Below, in pieces: positions 1-12,300 of a stretch of DNA of 64,000 nt. The notes beneath the pieces are model-generated. The model did no database searches. It saw nothing but the letters and a program-made list of their open reading frames with translations, and was not told the origin of the DNA. The position numbers and the translations under genes are program-made. The first letter of the stretch is position 1; each line of letters begins with the position of its first letter. The stretch is taken from contig OZ038382.1 in assembly GCA_964036045.1 (NCBI GenBank), positions 128,030,556-128,094,555 of the forward strand, given 5' to 3'. This stretch comes from Eutreptiella sp. 'Long Island Sound 2002' (Eukaryota; Euglenozoa; Euglenophyceae; Eutreptiales; Eutreptiaceae).

Positions 1-112
1 AAGGTGGAAGGAACCAAAGTTACATAGGTACTGAGGCACACTCTTATGCCTCCACTTTCTACCGAAAGTCTATTGTTTCCATCATGTCACTCTAAATTTT
101 CTGCAGTCTGTC

Positions 113-1009
113 ATGGATGAGATAGATTTGGCATTCGTATATAACTTGTTCAACCACACCCCCTATTTTCCCTATTGGGCCCTTGGGCCGGTGGACACAG
201 TGCCCGTAGCATTATGCACAGGGGCAACCCCATCAGAGCAATACCAAGCTAAGTATGCTGCTCCTATTCAGAATATTCTCATCGCAACAGATATCACAGG
301 CAAGATTGTTTTTGCGGCTGGACCTGAGTTGGGGCCCTGTTATGATGGCAACATGTGGACGGAACGAGCCCCCTGGAAGGTCATTCGTGGCAAAGACCCT
401 CAACATGTCTTCCTTGGAGATGGTGCTTTTAGTGCAAGACAACAAGTGGTGGCCCTAGCACGGAAGCCCCCTAATGCCCCCTTCCCTCATTCAGCTGTGT
501 TTTACAATGATGGATATGGTTTCCAGAGGTCCCCTATTGAGCAATTGTTCGGGTACACCTAGACATGGCCCCTCGTCCAAAATGTTTATGGGTGCAAAGA
601 GGAGTATGGTGACCATGCTTTTGAGAAGCGTTTGAATGTTTTGCTTCAAATTGTGGCATTTGTCCTTCGTAGGAAATGGAAATTTGCACCATATGGACCC
701 TGGGAACACACACCCAAAGACATGCCCCATCATACCATAGACGTTGATGACCAGCATTGCCCTGCTTCATCTAGCTCTTCAACTGCAAGGTGTGGTCCCC
801 GAGCAGGCACCAACCAAGAAGAGGAGGAGGGAGATTCTTGTGAGGAGTTTGAAATCCCAACATTTGGAACAGGAATATACCATTGCACAAGCACGCAAGA
901 CCCGCAGTGTGTTGTTACCTCCCATGGCTTGAACATGCCTTGCAAAACCAAACAAACTCTTGCGGAATTCAGCACTGCAAATACCTCTTTGTTTTGGATG
1001 GTTTGGTAG
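113..1009 (+). pseudogene. PIF/Harbinger-like DDE nuclease, one in-frame stop
   Basis: The reading frame runs from the ATG at 113 to a TAG at 1007 and is interrupted only by a TAG at 560-562. It resembles the DDE endonuclease of PIF/Harbinger-type transposons (DDE_Tnp_4 group), which cut and join transposon DNA in the nucleus. Candidate catalytic residues are D60 (in ATDITGK), D103 (in FLGDGAF) and E143 (in RSPIEQLFG); the last block is the usual R-x-x-x-E-x-x-F-G signature. After the stop the frame continues with a helical stretch (KRLNVLLQIVAFVLRRKWKF), as expected after the catalytic E, then a low-complexity tail. The N-terminal DNA-binding part is missing, so this is a 5'-truncated copy. 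The family call rests on the motif layout; the stop suggests a dead copy unless TAG is read through. Confidence 0.6.
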
Positions 1010-1236
1010 GGACGCCCGCACCGCTCGGCGGGAGGCTTTTGCATGGTTAACATCATGTCCGTCTGGCCAATGAGTTTTCTGATTTTTACGTCGCGGTACT
1101 TTCCGGTACGTCGCGGGGTATGAACCACCCCCGGTGCTTTCATACTTTGGTTTTTGCAGGTCACACAACATATGCCACCACCATAATCCGTGCCCACAAA
1201 TACAGTTTGTCGCTGAGCCATGCCGTAATACCTTGT

Positions 1237-1835
1237 CACTCAACCAATCTCCCTCCACAACAGGTGTTGTGCCAGCCACACGTGTCCTGCAGGTACGTTT
1301 GAGTGTGCACAGTGGTATCTTCCTTGGAAGTCTTGGCATCCAAAGGTTTGGCTACTTTGGTTGGAGAGAGGGACTCCTCATCAATTATAAGGGGCTCCTC
1401 ATCCATTAGCTTACTGGCGAGTGCAATTGCCTCATACGTGTCCTCCTAGACTTCAACGGGACAAAAGGGCAATGTGGTTTCCAAGAGGGAATCCACGTTA
1501 ACCTCCGTTTTCCACTTCTTAAAAAGCCACACATCCTCATCGGTAGGGCCTCGGCCACAAGCTGGAAACCAAACGGTGGTCAAGCAAAAACTGCACCCTT
1601 CGCATTGCATGCACCATAGGTACACTTTCCTCTCACACCCACAAATCTAGGAGGGGCAGAAAAGGTTCAACAGGTGCGGTGTTTGCTTGTGCGGGGCGGA
1701 ATCACCTTTTGGGTGCACTGCCACAGCAACCTTAGAGGCATGAGACTTTGCACCATCCTCATGAGATTGTGGTCCTTGTTGTTTCACTCCCAAGCGTTCC
1801 ACAAGTCCTACCTTAAAGGGCCGTTCGGCAATCAA
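1237..1835 (-). CDS. Cysteine-rich two-exon coding fragment, unknown function
   Basis: Two minus-strand open segments join in phase 0. The first (1835-1731) ends at an AAG|GTTGCT donor. The second begins at 1646 after a pyrimidine-rich TTTTCTGCCCCTCCTAG acceptor. The second opens with a dense cysteine cluster (CGCERKVYLWCMQCEGCSFC), probably zinc-binding, then W/F/K-rich and acidic sequence (MDEEPLIIDEESLSPTK). A TAG at 1446-1448 interrupts it and a TGA closes it at 1237. It points toward the DDE nuclease on the other strand, so the two could be the two genes of one transposon; that is inference. The true start lies upstream and is not seen. I do not recognise the family. Confidence 0.4.
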
Positions 1836-3119
1836 TTCTGAGGAATATTAGGTGGGCACCTTGAAGCCTGGAACATTCAGAATGTGCCACAACAGAGCGC
1901 CTTCAGTCCCCACAGACACTTTGGGAACCTCTGGCATGGGTAAAGCAATGGACCCATGGCATGAAGGGTGCGTTGAGAGGAGAGAAGAGGAGACGAGAGA
2001 AAGGAGGAGGAGAATGTGCTACAAAGCATGCACTGCGAGTCGATCCACATTGATGATGCGCATTGTTGGATGAATCCTTCCGGCAAAGGCATAAGGATGA
2101 CATCATAAGTGTCCTCCTAGCTTCATTGTTGGGTGGTTCTTGTGTTCTCTTTTTTTTTCTGAAAAAAAGTGCATGCAACCTACGTCAAAAAAAATTGTCA
2201 TTTATTTCCATGCGCAACCCACGCAAAAAAAAAAGTGCACGCGATTTACGCCAATAAAAGCACGCAAATTACGCTTTTTTTCTGCTCCCGACCTACGCTT
2301 TTCTCCAAATGGGATTTTGTTTTGCAGATTGCCATGTCTCCTTTGTTTGGCCCTCTTGCGTTGTATCACGTGATCTTGTTCCAACAACAATGGCCTGCTA
2401 TCCTGCTTCGCATGCTGACACACACGCACAATACAATGGAGCTGGCGCAAACTGAGTGAGCTCAGGAGGGGGAGCTGGGGTTGAATGGGCTGCATTTGGC
2501 ATATATTTGATGGCATGGCAGAACTCGCACAAATGTGATCACCTAGCAGAAACCACATAACTGGGATGGCATTGCGGGAAATGCACAAATGCAGTTGCAT
2601 ACCAAATGGCTGCTGGAGGATCAGCAGTTGGAGGATGACAGCGGTGGGAGAGCAACCGACCGTGGAGGTGGTGGCAGTCCCACGATGGTTCCTGAGCGAG
2701 TCTCTGGGGGCGGTACAGCGCGTGGTGCGATGCACGGTGTGTGGTCTTTAGGGTAGTGTGGCTGACTCTTTTCCCATAGTCCCCCTTTGTGCTTTTTCTC
2801 AGTACCTCACCGGCCCTGTAGCACCCGCCCCCCCCCCCGGTGAGCCCGTCTGCTGTGGCTGCAGGATACATCCACCATGCAATTGGTGAGGAGGATGGAG
2901 TGGAGGCCTCTGTTGTTGTATGCTTACCCCTTAGGCCACCGCGTCACTGAAATTTTTCGAGACTACATTGGAAAGAACACGCACAGTGCGTGTACCTCCC
3001 CCTCTTATCAATAAAAAGCGGCGCCCTTTGGCGCCCCCATGCTGCGGACATGCAAAACTGAAGCAAGCCCGACCCATGGTCTAGGGCACTGGCTGGAACA
3101 CCATTTCTCCTCTTTGCAG
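1836..3119. other. No gene recognised
   Basis: AT-rich stretch with A-runs around 2185-2240, poly-T tracts and a C10 run near 2830. No splice-bounded open segment or known repeat is evident. Earlier exons of host gene 1 should lie here or further left, but I cannot place them. Confidence 0.3.
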
Positions 3120-3350
3120 GGAGCGGCGGCTGCATACCCCATGCAAGTGGGCCCGGCGGCCTACCCCATGTTTTTCAGTCCGGAGTTTATTCAAATGATG
3201 CAGTACTCAAACATGGCCACAACATACCCCCCAATGAACCCCTTCGGCAACCCGTTTATGCCCATGAGCTACCCATCACCACCCGCCCAGCAGAAGAACT
3301 ACGAGACCCAGTCCTCTCGCCGCAAGTCACGGGACGTCTCAGAAAGGAAG
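3120..3350 (+). CDS. Host gene 1, exon 1 of those seen
   Basis: TCTTTGCAG acceptor, GTAAGC donor, 231 nt, phase 0 at both ends. Encodes a Met/Pro/Tyr-rich low-complexity segment (AAYPMQVGPAAYPMFFSPEF and similar) ending in a basic Ser/Arg stretch (SSRRKSRDVSERK). No earlier exon was found, so the N-terminus is missing. Confidence 0.65.
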
Positions 3351-6300
3351 GTAAGCACGGATTGCCGTCTGGATAAGTCGAAGTCCACGTCCGGAAAGCA
3401 GCCTTTTGTGGTGCCAATGGTCTCTGGAATTGTTCCCAAGGTATGAAAACCGCATCTGCTGCCATAAGTGACAGGCTGTGCGCTGTTTGGCTTGGGGTGG
3501 ATAACAAGGCTACACAAACCAGGTACTCCCCGCCCCCCTAAGGCAAGGAAAGGGCAAGGGTAAGTGGTGAGAGGCCAATAGAAGTTTAAATTTCGCATCA
3601 GGGAAGGTGTCGAGTGCCTCCTGGCAACGTCAGGAAAGAATTTCCGTACGGATTGCAGGCCCCCGAGAGAGTGCGCTTACTGTAGGGGCAAGCATTGGGA
3701 ATGGCTCGTAAATGGAAGAAGTGATGCTGCCAGCTGCAGACAGCAATTCATCCATGCGTCATGACGCCCTTCCCTTCGCAAGACAAGAATACCATCAAAT
3801 CCGTTCCGGCAACTACTTGCGTCATGGGCATAGCAAGGAGCCATGGCAGGGCTAAGGGCTTGGGTGGAGGTAGAGATTTGAATTGTTGGTTGGGTGGTGT
3901 CAATCCATTGTTCCATTTTGGGGCTGCCACTGCCATTTTCACTTATGTTTACAAGCTGTTCACAAGACAGTCTTGTGTGGAAATCAACCCAAACCTGCAA
4001 GTGATACGGTTGAAATACCCCCATCTTGGCCAATTTTCTTGGGGCCAAAAAACTAAGAGTATTGATAATCTATCGGGAGGGTGGGGAGTTGTTGTTTTAT
4101 GAAATATTCAGTGTGTTCTGTGCATGCGAATGACAAGCCACTACTGGTCCTCAGGCAGGCTGGCACGGGCCCCTTTTTCCCCCCTTTCCCACCCCCTGCT
4201 TCTTTAGAAGTTGTGCAACCCCACAACAGGAGACATCAAGTGCATCAACATTTTCATTGATACCCTCCTCCCCCCGACAAAAGCACCAGTACTCTTAATT
4301 CTTTTCCCCTATAGATGCTGGTGTTAATTGATCAATTATTAAACGCAACGCTGATAGATACAAAACAATAATCAGCTGGATTACTGCTCTGCTTGAATAA
4401 ATTCCTGTGCATGCTTTGTCCACGTGCATAGCGCACAGGGGATGGGGGTCATCTGGGAATGAGGAGAAGGCAAAGACACAAGCCACAGCCACAACTTCTG
4501 GAGCGAATGCAATATATGTGCATGAAGACACCTGAGCTGCCGATCACCTGTCGTGTGCTCGGTGGTTGCTGACGAGCGGGGGTCAATGGTTTTAGAGAGG
4601 GTTTCACACTGTTATCTTTCGGGGACCCAATGAATGATTCCCTGGGACCAGACAAAGTGCCATGGGGGTAAGTACAGTTGGTTTTGCCATCGGAACTAGA
4701 GAGTTCCAAAGAAGGAGCCCAAAGAAGTTCTGCTGCAAACACAGCCAAATGGCTTGATTGCCTGTACGGCAGTACCCACCTCCTTCCTCACACTTGTTAT
4801 CAGAGCTCCCCGCTTTGTCTTTCGAGATTTCCTTTCGTCCCTCCAACCTCTTCTCTTTCAGTTGTTGGATTATTCTTCTTGATGCATGCAGTCCCATTTT
4901 CGCATCCATTCGGTTTCAAAAACCGGCAAGAAAATCTGTCTCAAATGCACTGCCTTTTCACAGAGGGTCTTGAGTTTGCACTTGAAAAACAGATGTGGCG
5001 TCTGCCCACACACTGCCTTCCCTACGGGCTCCACATGCAGTCTTTCTCCGCCACTGGGATGTTGGGGTCTGACGAGTGACCTTGCAACAGTGCTGCTTGG
5101 GTCTACTGCAGTGCAAAAGAAAACCTGTGCCTTTGTTGCCAGTTGGTGCCATGCCCCCCACTGTCCACTCCGGTGTGGCACCTGGAATTCATGTTTGAGT
5201 GCCTCTGAGTAAACTAGTGGTCTGATGCGCAGATGCTGCCAGGCGGATGCCTGGCAGAGGGTCCCCCCTTTCCTCACTGTTGTATTGGTTATTGCAATGC
5301 GCCGGTCCCCACCCGTGCTGTTTTGCGCCTGTGTGGCACGCCCCACTTGCACGATATAAACCCTTGCCACCAAGGAGCCCCCTGCTGTGATGATTCATCT
5401 CCATGTCCCCTCCCCAGACCCTGCTACTGCCCCGCCCCCCCTTGTTAGATGTCTCAGGTGCGCATTTCATGGGTCCTCCAATCATTCACCAAAACAGAAG
5501 GCGCATGTGTGTGACCCAAGAGCCCCGTTCGGAACGCCCTCCTCAGGTCTTGGGCCGGGGACGGAGGGGCTCTGTGGACCCCGAGAAATCCCTCTCCTAC
5601 CTGTTCCAAAAGCAAATTTTCTTCGGAGCTGCGCGCTGCATGGGAAACCATGGAGTCCATGGAGCCCCGGCTGAGTGCTGTCTGCAGTTTCCCCGTCCCT
5701 GCGAGCACCGCTTTTACTCACCTGCACGCAGGAACCCTACGAGCACTGGAAGACCGAAAAGGCCAAGAAGAAGAAAAAGAAGCGGGGCCGCCCTTCGATG
5801 GCGCCATCGGATGATCCCTGGGACACAGATGGGGAGACCCCTGACCGATCCGTTGCAGGGCACATGTCCAAGAGCGGCGAGTTGGATGCGTTCAGGTCGC
5901 AGTTTGAGAAGCATCGCAAGGAGATGGAGGAGTGGAAGCGCCAGTTCATGGACCAGCCCCCGGTATGTGAAGTGTACCCTTTGGCGGTGCATGCACCCGT
6001 CCTCATGCCGCAAACCAAAGCTTGTGGACATGTGTCGTCTTCCAAACGTCTTGGTGTTGAATGAATAAGATTTTGGCCCTGCTTTATACTGCCCGATGTA
6101 GAAAAGTGGCTGGGTCGGTGAGCCCCACAGGATCGGCCCCCACAATATTGCTTCCTCATCTGCACGCTCCTCTGACCCCATCGGCACTGTCTGCGAACCT
6201 CCACAGCACCGGAGTCCCAGCCCCCGCCCCTCGGGTTCAGGGCATGGAGATGGGAAATGGGCAATCCACCTGTGCCTGTGCCATGGCACTCTCTACCAGC

Positions 6301-9300
6301 AGGGCCCAGGGCAAAATGCCTGGAAATGTAGCATACAACTGACGAGTACTATTTTGTGCCCCAGGGCCCACTGTGTTAAAATTCCCACATTAGGTGGAGA
6401 GAACCTTTTGAATTTCATGGACCTGGGAATGCTTGCACGTGAAGCTTCTCCAGGCTGACAGGGGAGTTGACATGCTACAAGTGTGACCAAGGGGGCAAAC
6501 AGTGTGTGATCTGATTCTTAATTGAGACCATGTGTGTCTCTCGAGTGTGGGAGGAAAAGGCGGTTTTCTGGGCGAGAGAAGAACAAAAGATGTGCCACTA
6601 GACATGGTTGTACCACAATGTCTCCAACCAGCCAGGCTTCGTTTATAAGGAATTAAGTTGTCTGGGGGGGGGGGGGGTCAGGGTGGGTGCCCCAGCCTGG
6701 GTGGGTGGGTCAAAAGTCTGGGACCCCCCCCCCTCTTAGAATAGTACTCTGGGTGGGTGGGTCTGTAGTCTAGGACCCCCCCGTTTAATGTCAGTGTGCA
6801 GGCTGGTGGCGCTTTTTTTCGATTTCAATTGTGTTCAACAACCTGAATGGGAGGAAAATACAGCAAAATCAGACTGTAGTTGAGCGGTAGTGCAGTTGTG
6901 TGTAGAATTAGAAGTCTGTGGTTCAATTTCTGGTGAGGGAAACTGTTTTGAGCTCCGCTTTTTTTGCAAGGTTCGGAGCTACAGTGACATTTTTTTGTCA
7001 CGCCATTGGGGTCGCTTTGTGTGTATCTGCAGACCTCATTGTTTGCTTTGCTATGCAGCAGCCTGGGAAGTACCGCTGCGGTTGTGGAGTACTCATACCC
7101 AATGTGGGAAAGGCTGAACGTGAGCACTTCAAAAGTGATCGACACCAAAAATGGTTGAAGAGCCAGCAGACTACAAAGACTCTTTCAGCATTTTTTGTGA
7201 AGGAGCAGAACCCTGTGGGCAGCAGCAGCAGCAGCAGCAGTAGCATTACAAACACCAGCAACAAAGGCGGGACCATGTGCTTCGGCAGCCGTGGTAGCAT
7301 CACCTCAGGTGGGACTGGGGAGCCGTTCAGCCCCGGGAGAGCGCCTCAACCCCCCCCCCTCAAATGTTTATAAGGGTCGGGGGGGTCTGGGTGGGTGGCT
7401 TGGTCTTGGGTGCGAACCCCCCAGCCCCTTATAAACGAAGCCTGCAACCAGCCTTTTTGGAACCAAACCCAAATTGCTGAGCAAGGGTGCATACGCATAC
7501 GATTCACCACTCCAGGTTCTGTGCCGCACAAACCCCCTGCAGTGCACGGGAAGGGGGAACGACTTCGGGAGGGAAAAAGTTGGCGGAGAAAATTTCACTG
7601 GTCAAATACTCCCCTAGCAAAATGCCAGGCTTTGAGGTTTGGACCATTGACACATGTGAGCAATGGCCTGACTGTGAATTGCAAGCTGTGGAGGATATGG
7701 TAGTTGTTGGGCCTGTAGGAAACAGATTTGGGATTTTTTTTTTGCAACAGGGGTTGCATGCATTCAGGTTTGTTTTTGAGTGTGGTAGGCTGTGAGTGAT
7801 GTTTGAGAAACGCTACCAAGAGGCCCTAGAAATCATGTAGATTAATGTTGCCTCCTCAACCATTGCTCACTGTCGGCATTTGCAGCAAATACAAATAATG
7901 CTCCATCACCGTTCTGTTCCCAATCTGCCCATGTTTGCATTTCCTGTGGCTACAACCCTCCAAGCTATGACAGTGGTATGAGCATTTAGGGATCCCAATA
8001 AGAAGTTTCATTGACCCTTGGAATCTCAGTTCTGGCAAACAATTCCCTTAGCGAAATCATCCTGCAATAGAATAATAAAGAGCAAGCTAACTAAGCATGA
8101 CCTCCTGACCAATGGGATCGTATTGTGATTAATAGTAAAGCGCCAGCTGCAAAAGAGAGCGCGTGCATAATAAGATGGACGCGCGCATAGTGCAATAGTT
8201 AATTATAAGTCGAGATTGAAAGTGAGATTTGGGATTTGGGATATGGAATTATCGAGTTTAGATTAGAATTAAAGTGCCTGCAGCTTCAGTTTGAGTTAGT
8301 GGAGCTAGTTCAGATTTGCACTGTTGATTAGAATGCTTGTTGTTGTTCATAGACCCTATGATAGGACTATGACAATTTCAGCTGCGCTACTTTGGAGTTC
8401 TCAACGTGCATTCGGATTTGGGGTCATTGATCTGCATTGCTTGACTGAAACGTGCATGACGCTTTGAAGGGTCACTAGACTTCAAGGTAGTAGAGTTGCA
8501 AAATTGTCATTCCTATGGCATTTGACATCTTGCTCCACTTGGTCAATTTTTTGCTGGACAGCCTGATTCACCAAGGGTAGGTATTGGCCTTGCTTGTTGT
8601 TTGCTTTGCTTTGCATCTCCTCTCTTCCTCCGAATTCAAAAAGCCACTGTTGGAGGCATTCTCAATAAGCCCTCCTAGCTTGCTAAATGGTTGCCCTATT
8701 GGGCTTTGCTTCACTTTGCTTGGCTTTGGACTCTATTGGTATGTGCAATCCATCTATTCAAGCGCCCTTGCGGAGGGTGCCTTCGTATGTAGCCTTTGGG
8801 CACCTTTTCTATGCCGCTTTGCCTTAATTTGATTTAACTATTTCTCATTGGTGGAGTCCTCCTTTTGTGGCGCCTACGAGCTCCCATCAAGGCACCTTGG
8901 TCTTTAGTTGGCGCTTATTAGCTTGTTTGGAGGCGCTTTGCTCGTTCCAAGGCACCTAGCAGCTTCAACAAGGCGCTTGGTCATTGCAAGGCGCCCATGG
9001 GCTTCAACAAAGGTGCTTTGGTGTTACAATGGCGGCGTGGTTTTGATTTGGGTGCCACCATCCATGGTGCCCATTGTGGCGCCCTTTGGTTCGTTTAAAG
9101 CGCCATTGCTGGAGGTGCCTTGACCAGCGCATTGATGCTTCAATTCAACAAAGGCGCCAAGTCGACAAGGGCGTCAAGCCGACAAGGGCGTCAAGTCAAC
9201 ATAGGCGTCAAGTCAACAAGGGCGCAAAGCCGACGTAGGCGTCAAGTGGAAAAGGACTCCAAGTCAAGTGGACAAGGGCGCCAAGTCAAGTCCACAAGGG

Positions 9301-12300
9301 CGCCATGACGACAAGGGCGCCAAGTCGACAACCTGGGCGCTCACAATTGGGCGCTTGTGCAACGGCGCCAAATGGTGAGTGCAAGATTGGGCGCCAACCT
9401 CGACTGGAGGGTGAGTAAAGTCAAACTCAAACAACCCCACCTAACACTAAACAGTACCCCACACTCCAAACCCTTGATTAGATTTGCTTAGATGCAATAA
9501 GGATCTAAGTAACTCGGACGTCACACCGCCACTTTTTGGGCTTAGTTGGGCTTCTTTTGGCCCATAAACACTTGGACTTGCTTTCTTTTTGAATAGTTTT
9601 GTTATTCTAGTGGCCCAGTGGGGAGTCCATTTTATTTTACTCTGGGGGCCTTCAGCCACAAGCGCGAACACAAGAGCCACTTGGCAATGCCTTTTGAAAC
9701 AAAAGACACTAGATTGGAATTCTTTTGTTATATTTTATTATTTGATATTTCGGTCTTTCTCTCAAACCCCCACACCACTCGTGTGGGGTCATTGGTCTGC
9801 AGTGCTTGATTGAGACGTGCATGCCACTTTGAAAGGTCACTAGACTTCAAGGTAGTAGGGTTGCACATCCTTGCTGCAATTGTCCCCCGGCAATCCCCGG
9901 CCCCTATGTGTTGTGCACAGTACCACTGCTTCCTAGGTTGGGCCCATAACACCACCACAGCTGTTCACAGAGATGACACTAGGAATCCTTTCCACTCCCT
10001 CAGAAGGGGAACATGCCGAAAGGACCGGAATTTCTTGCATGCGAGCGCTGCACACGGGGCTGTCTGGGATCGTCACCACGCTCTGCAATATGACGGGGAC
10101 TAGAGACCAACAACCGTTCCGAGGGTTTTGCTCCTCCCGGCACCAACACACACTGCATTGCGCATTGGCAGTCTACCAAACCGCCTGCTTGCAGGCCGGG
10201 TAGTGGAAACCAGCCCATCCCCATCCCTGCTTCCTCGTTGGTTCGTACCATCCCCTCTGGGGCTCCAATGGCCAGAGGTACATGTTCTGATGGTTCCAGA
10301 GATGTCCCGTTAGTGAAGGCATGTCAATAGATATTAGATATTGTGGGGGAATCCACGCTAGCCTGGAATTGGGTGGCTTGTCAGTCCCAACAACGCAAGT
10401 GCCAGTTCTTCCACACGCAGGGCATCCTCAACTCAGCAGCCTAATCAAACACTCAATCGTTCTGCCTCAAATGCTCATCGGCATGCAATTCGCAAACATC
10501 CAAACCAACTCATGCCCCAATGCACCCTGTTTTCCAATTTTTGGTACATGGCGACCCTAATGGCAACCCTAATCCAAAAATGTGTGGTATGCAAAGCGTG
10601 TTTCTGAGTGTGGTGGTGCAATCCTCTGGGTTCAAGGGGTCAGCATTGTTGTTTGTCCACATTAAGCCTTTGAAACTCCAAGATGAGAACCCCGAAAATG
10701 CTGGAAATGGCTATTAATATCTGCTGCCTGCTCCCTTGGGGAAACAGAGTAGGGCAATGATGCCAAACAGTACGGAAACTGTCAAAGAAAAACAATCATG
10801 TCCCTCTAGTGGAATCCTTTTCGCTGTATCCCGAGAACACTGTGCCCCTGGAATACTATTGAGTACGTTCTCCTGGAACACTATGCCCCATTGTGCCCCG
10901 TATCGTGATGCCCCCTGAACACTATGATCCGGAATCCCAGAACAATTTGTCCCATAATCCGAGTGTTTCAATTAATGTTCTCTGCGGTCTTCCTTTGATG
11001 AAATATTCCTAGAGCAACGATGCAACGCGATGCTGTTGAATCCTCACAATTTTCTTTCTCCCACCTCCTCCTCCTTGGAGGTGCACGCTACCAACTTGAA
11101 TGGAAATAATTGCCGGTGGTTGCCCAGCAAGTTGTGCTCAACCACTTGACCGCCGTCAGTGAATTGCGATACGATGAACCGATAAAAAATGGCGGCCTGC
11201 AGTGCAGTACTGCGTTGCTGTGGAATCGTGCTTTCCACGTACCTCGACGCCTCCACACCGCCTGCCGCAGGGGGATGGGTCGACCAAAGCTGCCCCCAAG
11301 GCCCCCACACAGCCCGCGGGGCCCCGCCCGGCGCAGAAGAAGTATTCCCGTGGCAGCATCCAAGCTGCCGCGCCCCCTCCATCCGTCCACAAGTCACCCA
11401 AAAAGAAGCGTATGCCACCACCACCCCCACCTCCTGCGGATGGTACCAGCTCAGAGGAGGAGGAGCCAATTGATCTGGCCGACATGCTTGATGAGCCCCC
11501 TGCTGCTGCATACGCAAAGAGGTGTGCAATCTGCAAATTGGATGCATGTGTCTTTTGTGATAAGTTGCTACCAGCCACGAATGCAATGCTAGGGGTGGTC
11601 TCGAAAAGAAACAGCCTTTTCAAGGTGCTTTTTGAGCCAGGACTACGTTTTTTATGTGCCCCCCATCTACGTCAGCCTTTATGGCAAACCTCACCCTCCT
11701 CTGGGGGTCGTAATTGTGCACTGCACTAGGGGCAAAAGATACAATTTTCCATATTACCTTTTTCTGCCTGCCCCTGCCAATCTCATTTTCCGCCATCCGA
11801 AAATCTCCACCAAATCACTTCACCAGATGTTGTGAGATCAACCTGGCCATAAGAAAGCGTGTGCCACTCTTTTTTTTAGGCTTGTTGTGGGAGGGGGCCT
11901 TTTTTTTTCTTGATTGCACCTTCAAAATTAGGGGTTTCCCAGTAGGCCCAGAACCCCAAGTATGGGTAGTAGGGGGAGCGGGAGGGCTGAAAATGATCCC
12001 CTTTTTTTGTGAGTTGGAAAACACAAACAACAACCTTGCAGAAGGGCCAGCATAAGTGGGGAAAGAGGCTGCAAGCCATGTCTGTTTGCATTCAACCGTG
12101 GGTATGCTGCCACAACATCCCCACTCCAACCTCTAATCGGATACTACAAGGTCACCAAGGTCGGCAAAAAAAAGGCTGTCATCACAAAATGGCTAAAAAA
12201 TGCACAACAATGCTCACCCCATTCTGCCTCACCAAGCCCCATGGAATTGGGAGCCCAACATGCTTTTGTGGCTCAAAATGGAAGAAAACCAAAGATTCGT

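Larger units (their letters stand above)
6633..7444 (+). mobile_element. hAT-type non-autonomous element with perfect TIRs and 8-bp TSD
   Basis: The first 18 bases, CAGGCTTCGTTTATAAGG (6633-6650), recur exactly as reverse complement at 7427-7444. The flanks carry the same 8 bp, CAACCAGC, at 6625-6632 and 7445-7452. An 8-bp duplication with short TIRs starting CAG is the hallmark of the hAT superfamily. The 812-bp interior has G-rich subterminal tracts on both sides (GGGTGGGTGGG around 6700 and 6755, and 7388), a tRNA-like promoter and a zinc-finger exon. It sits in the second intron of host gene 1. Perfect ends suggest recent insertion. It lacks a catalytic transposase domain. Confidence 0.85.
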
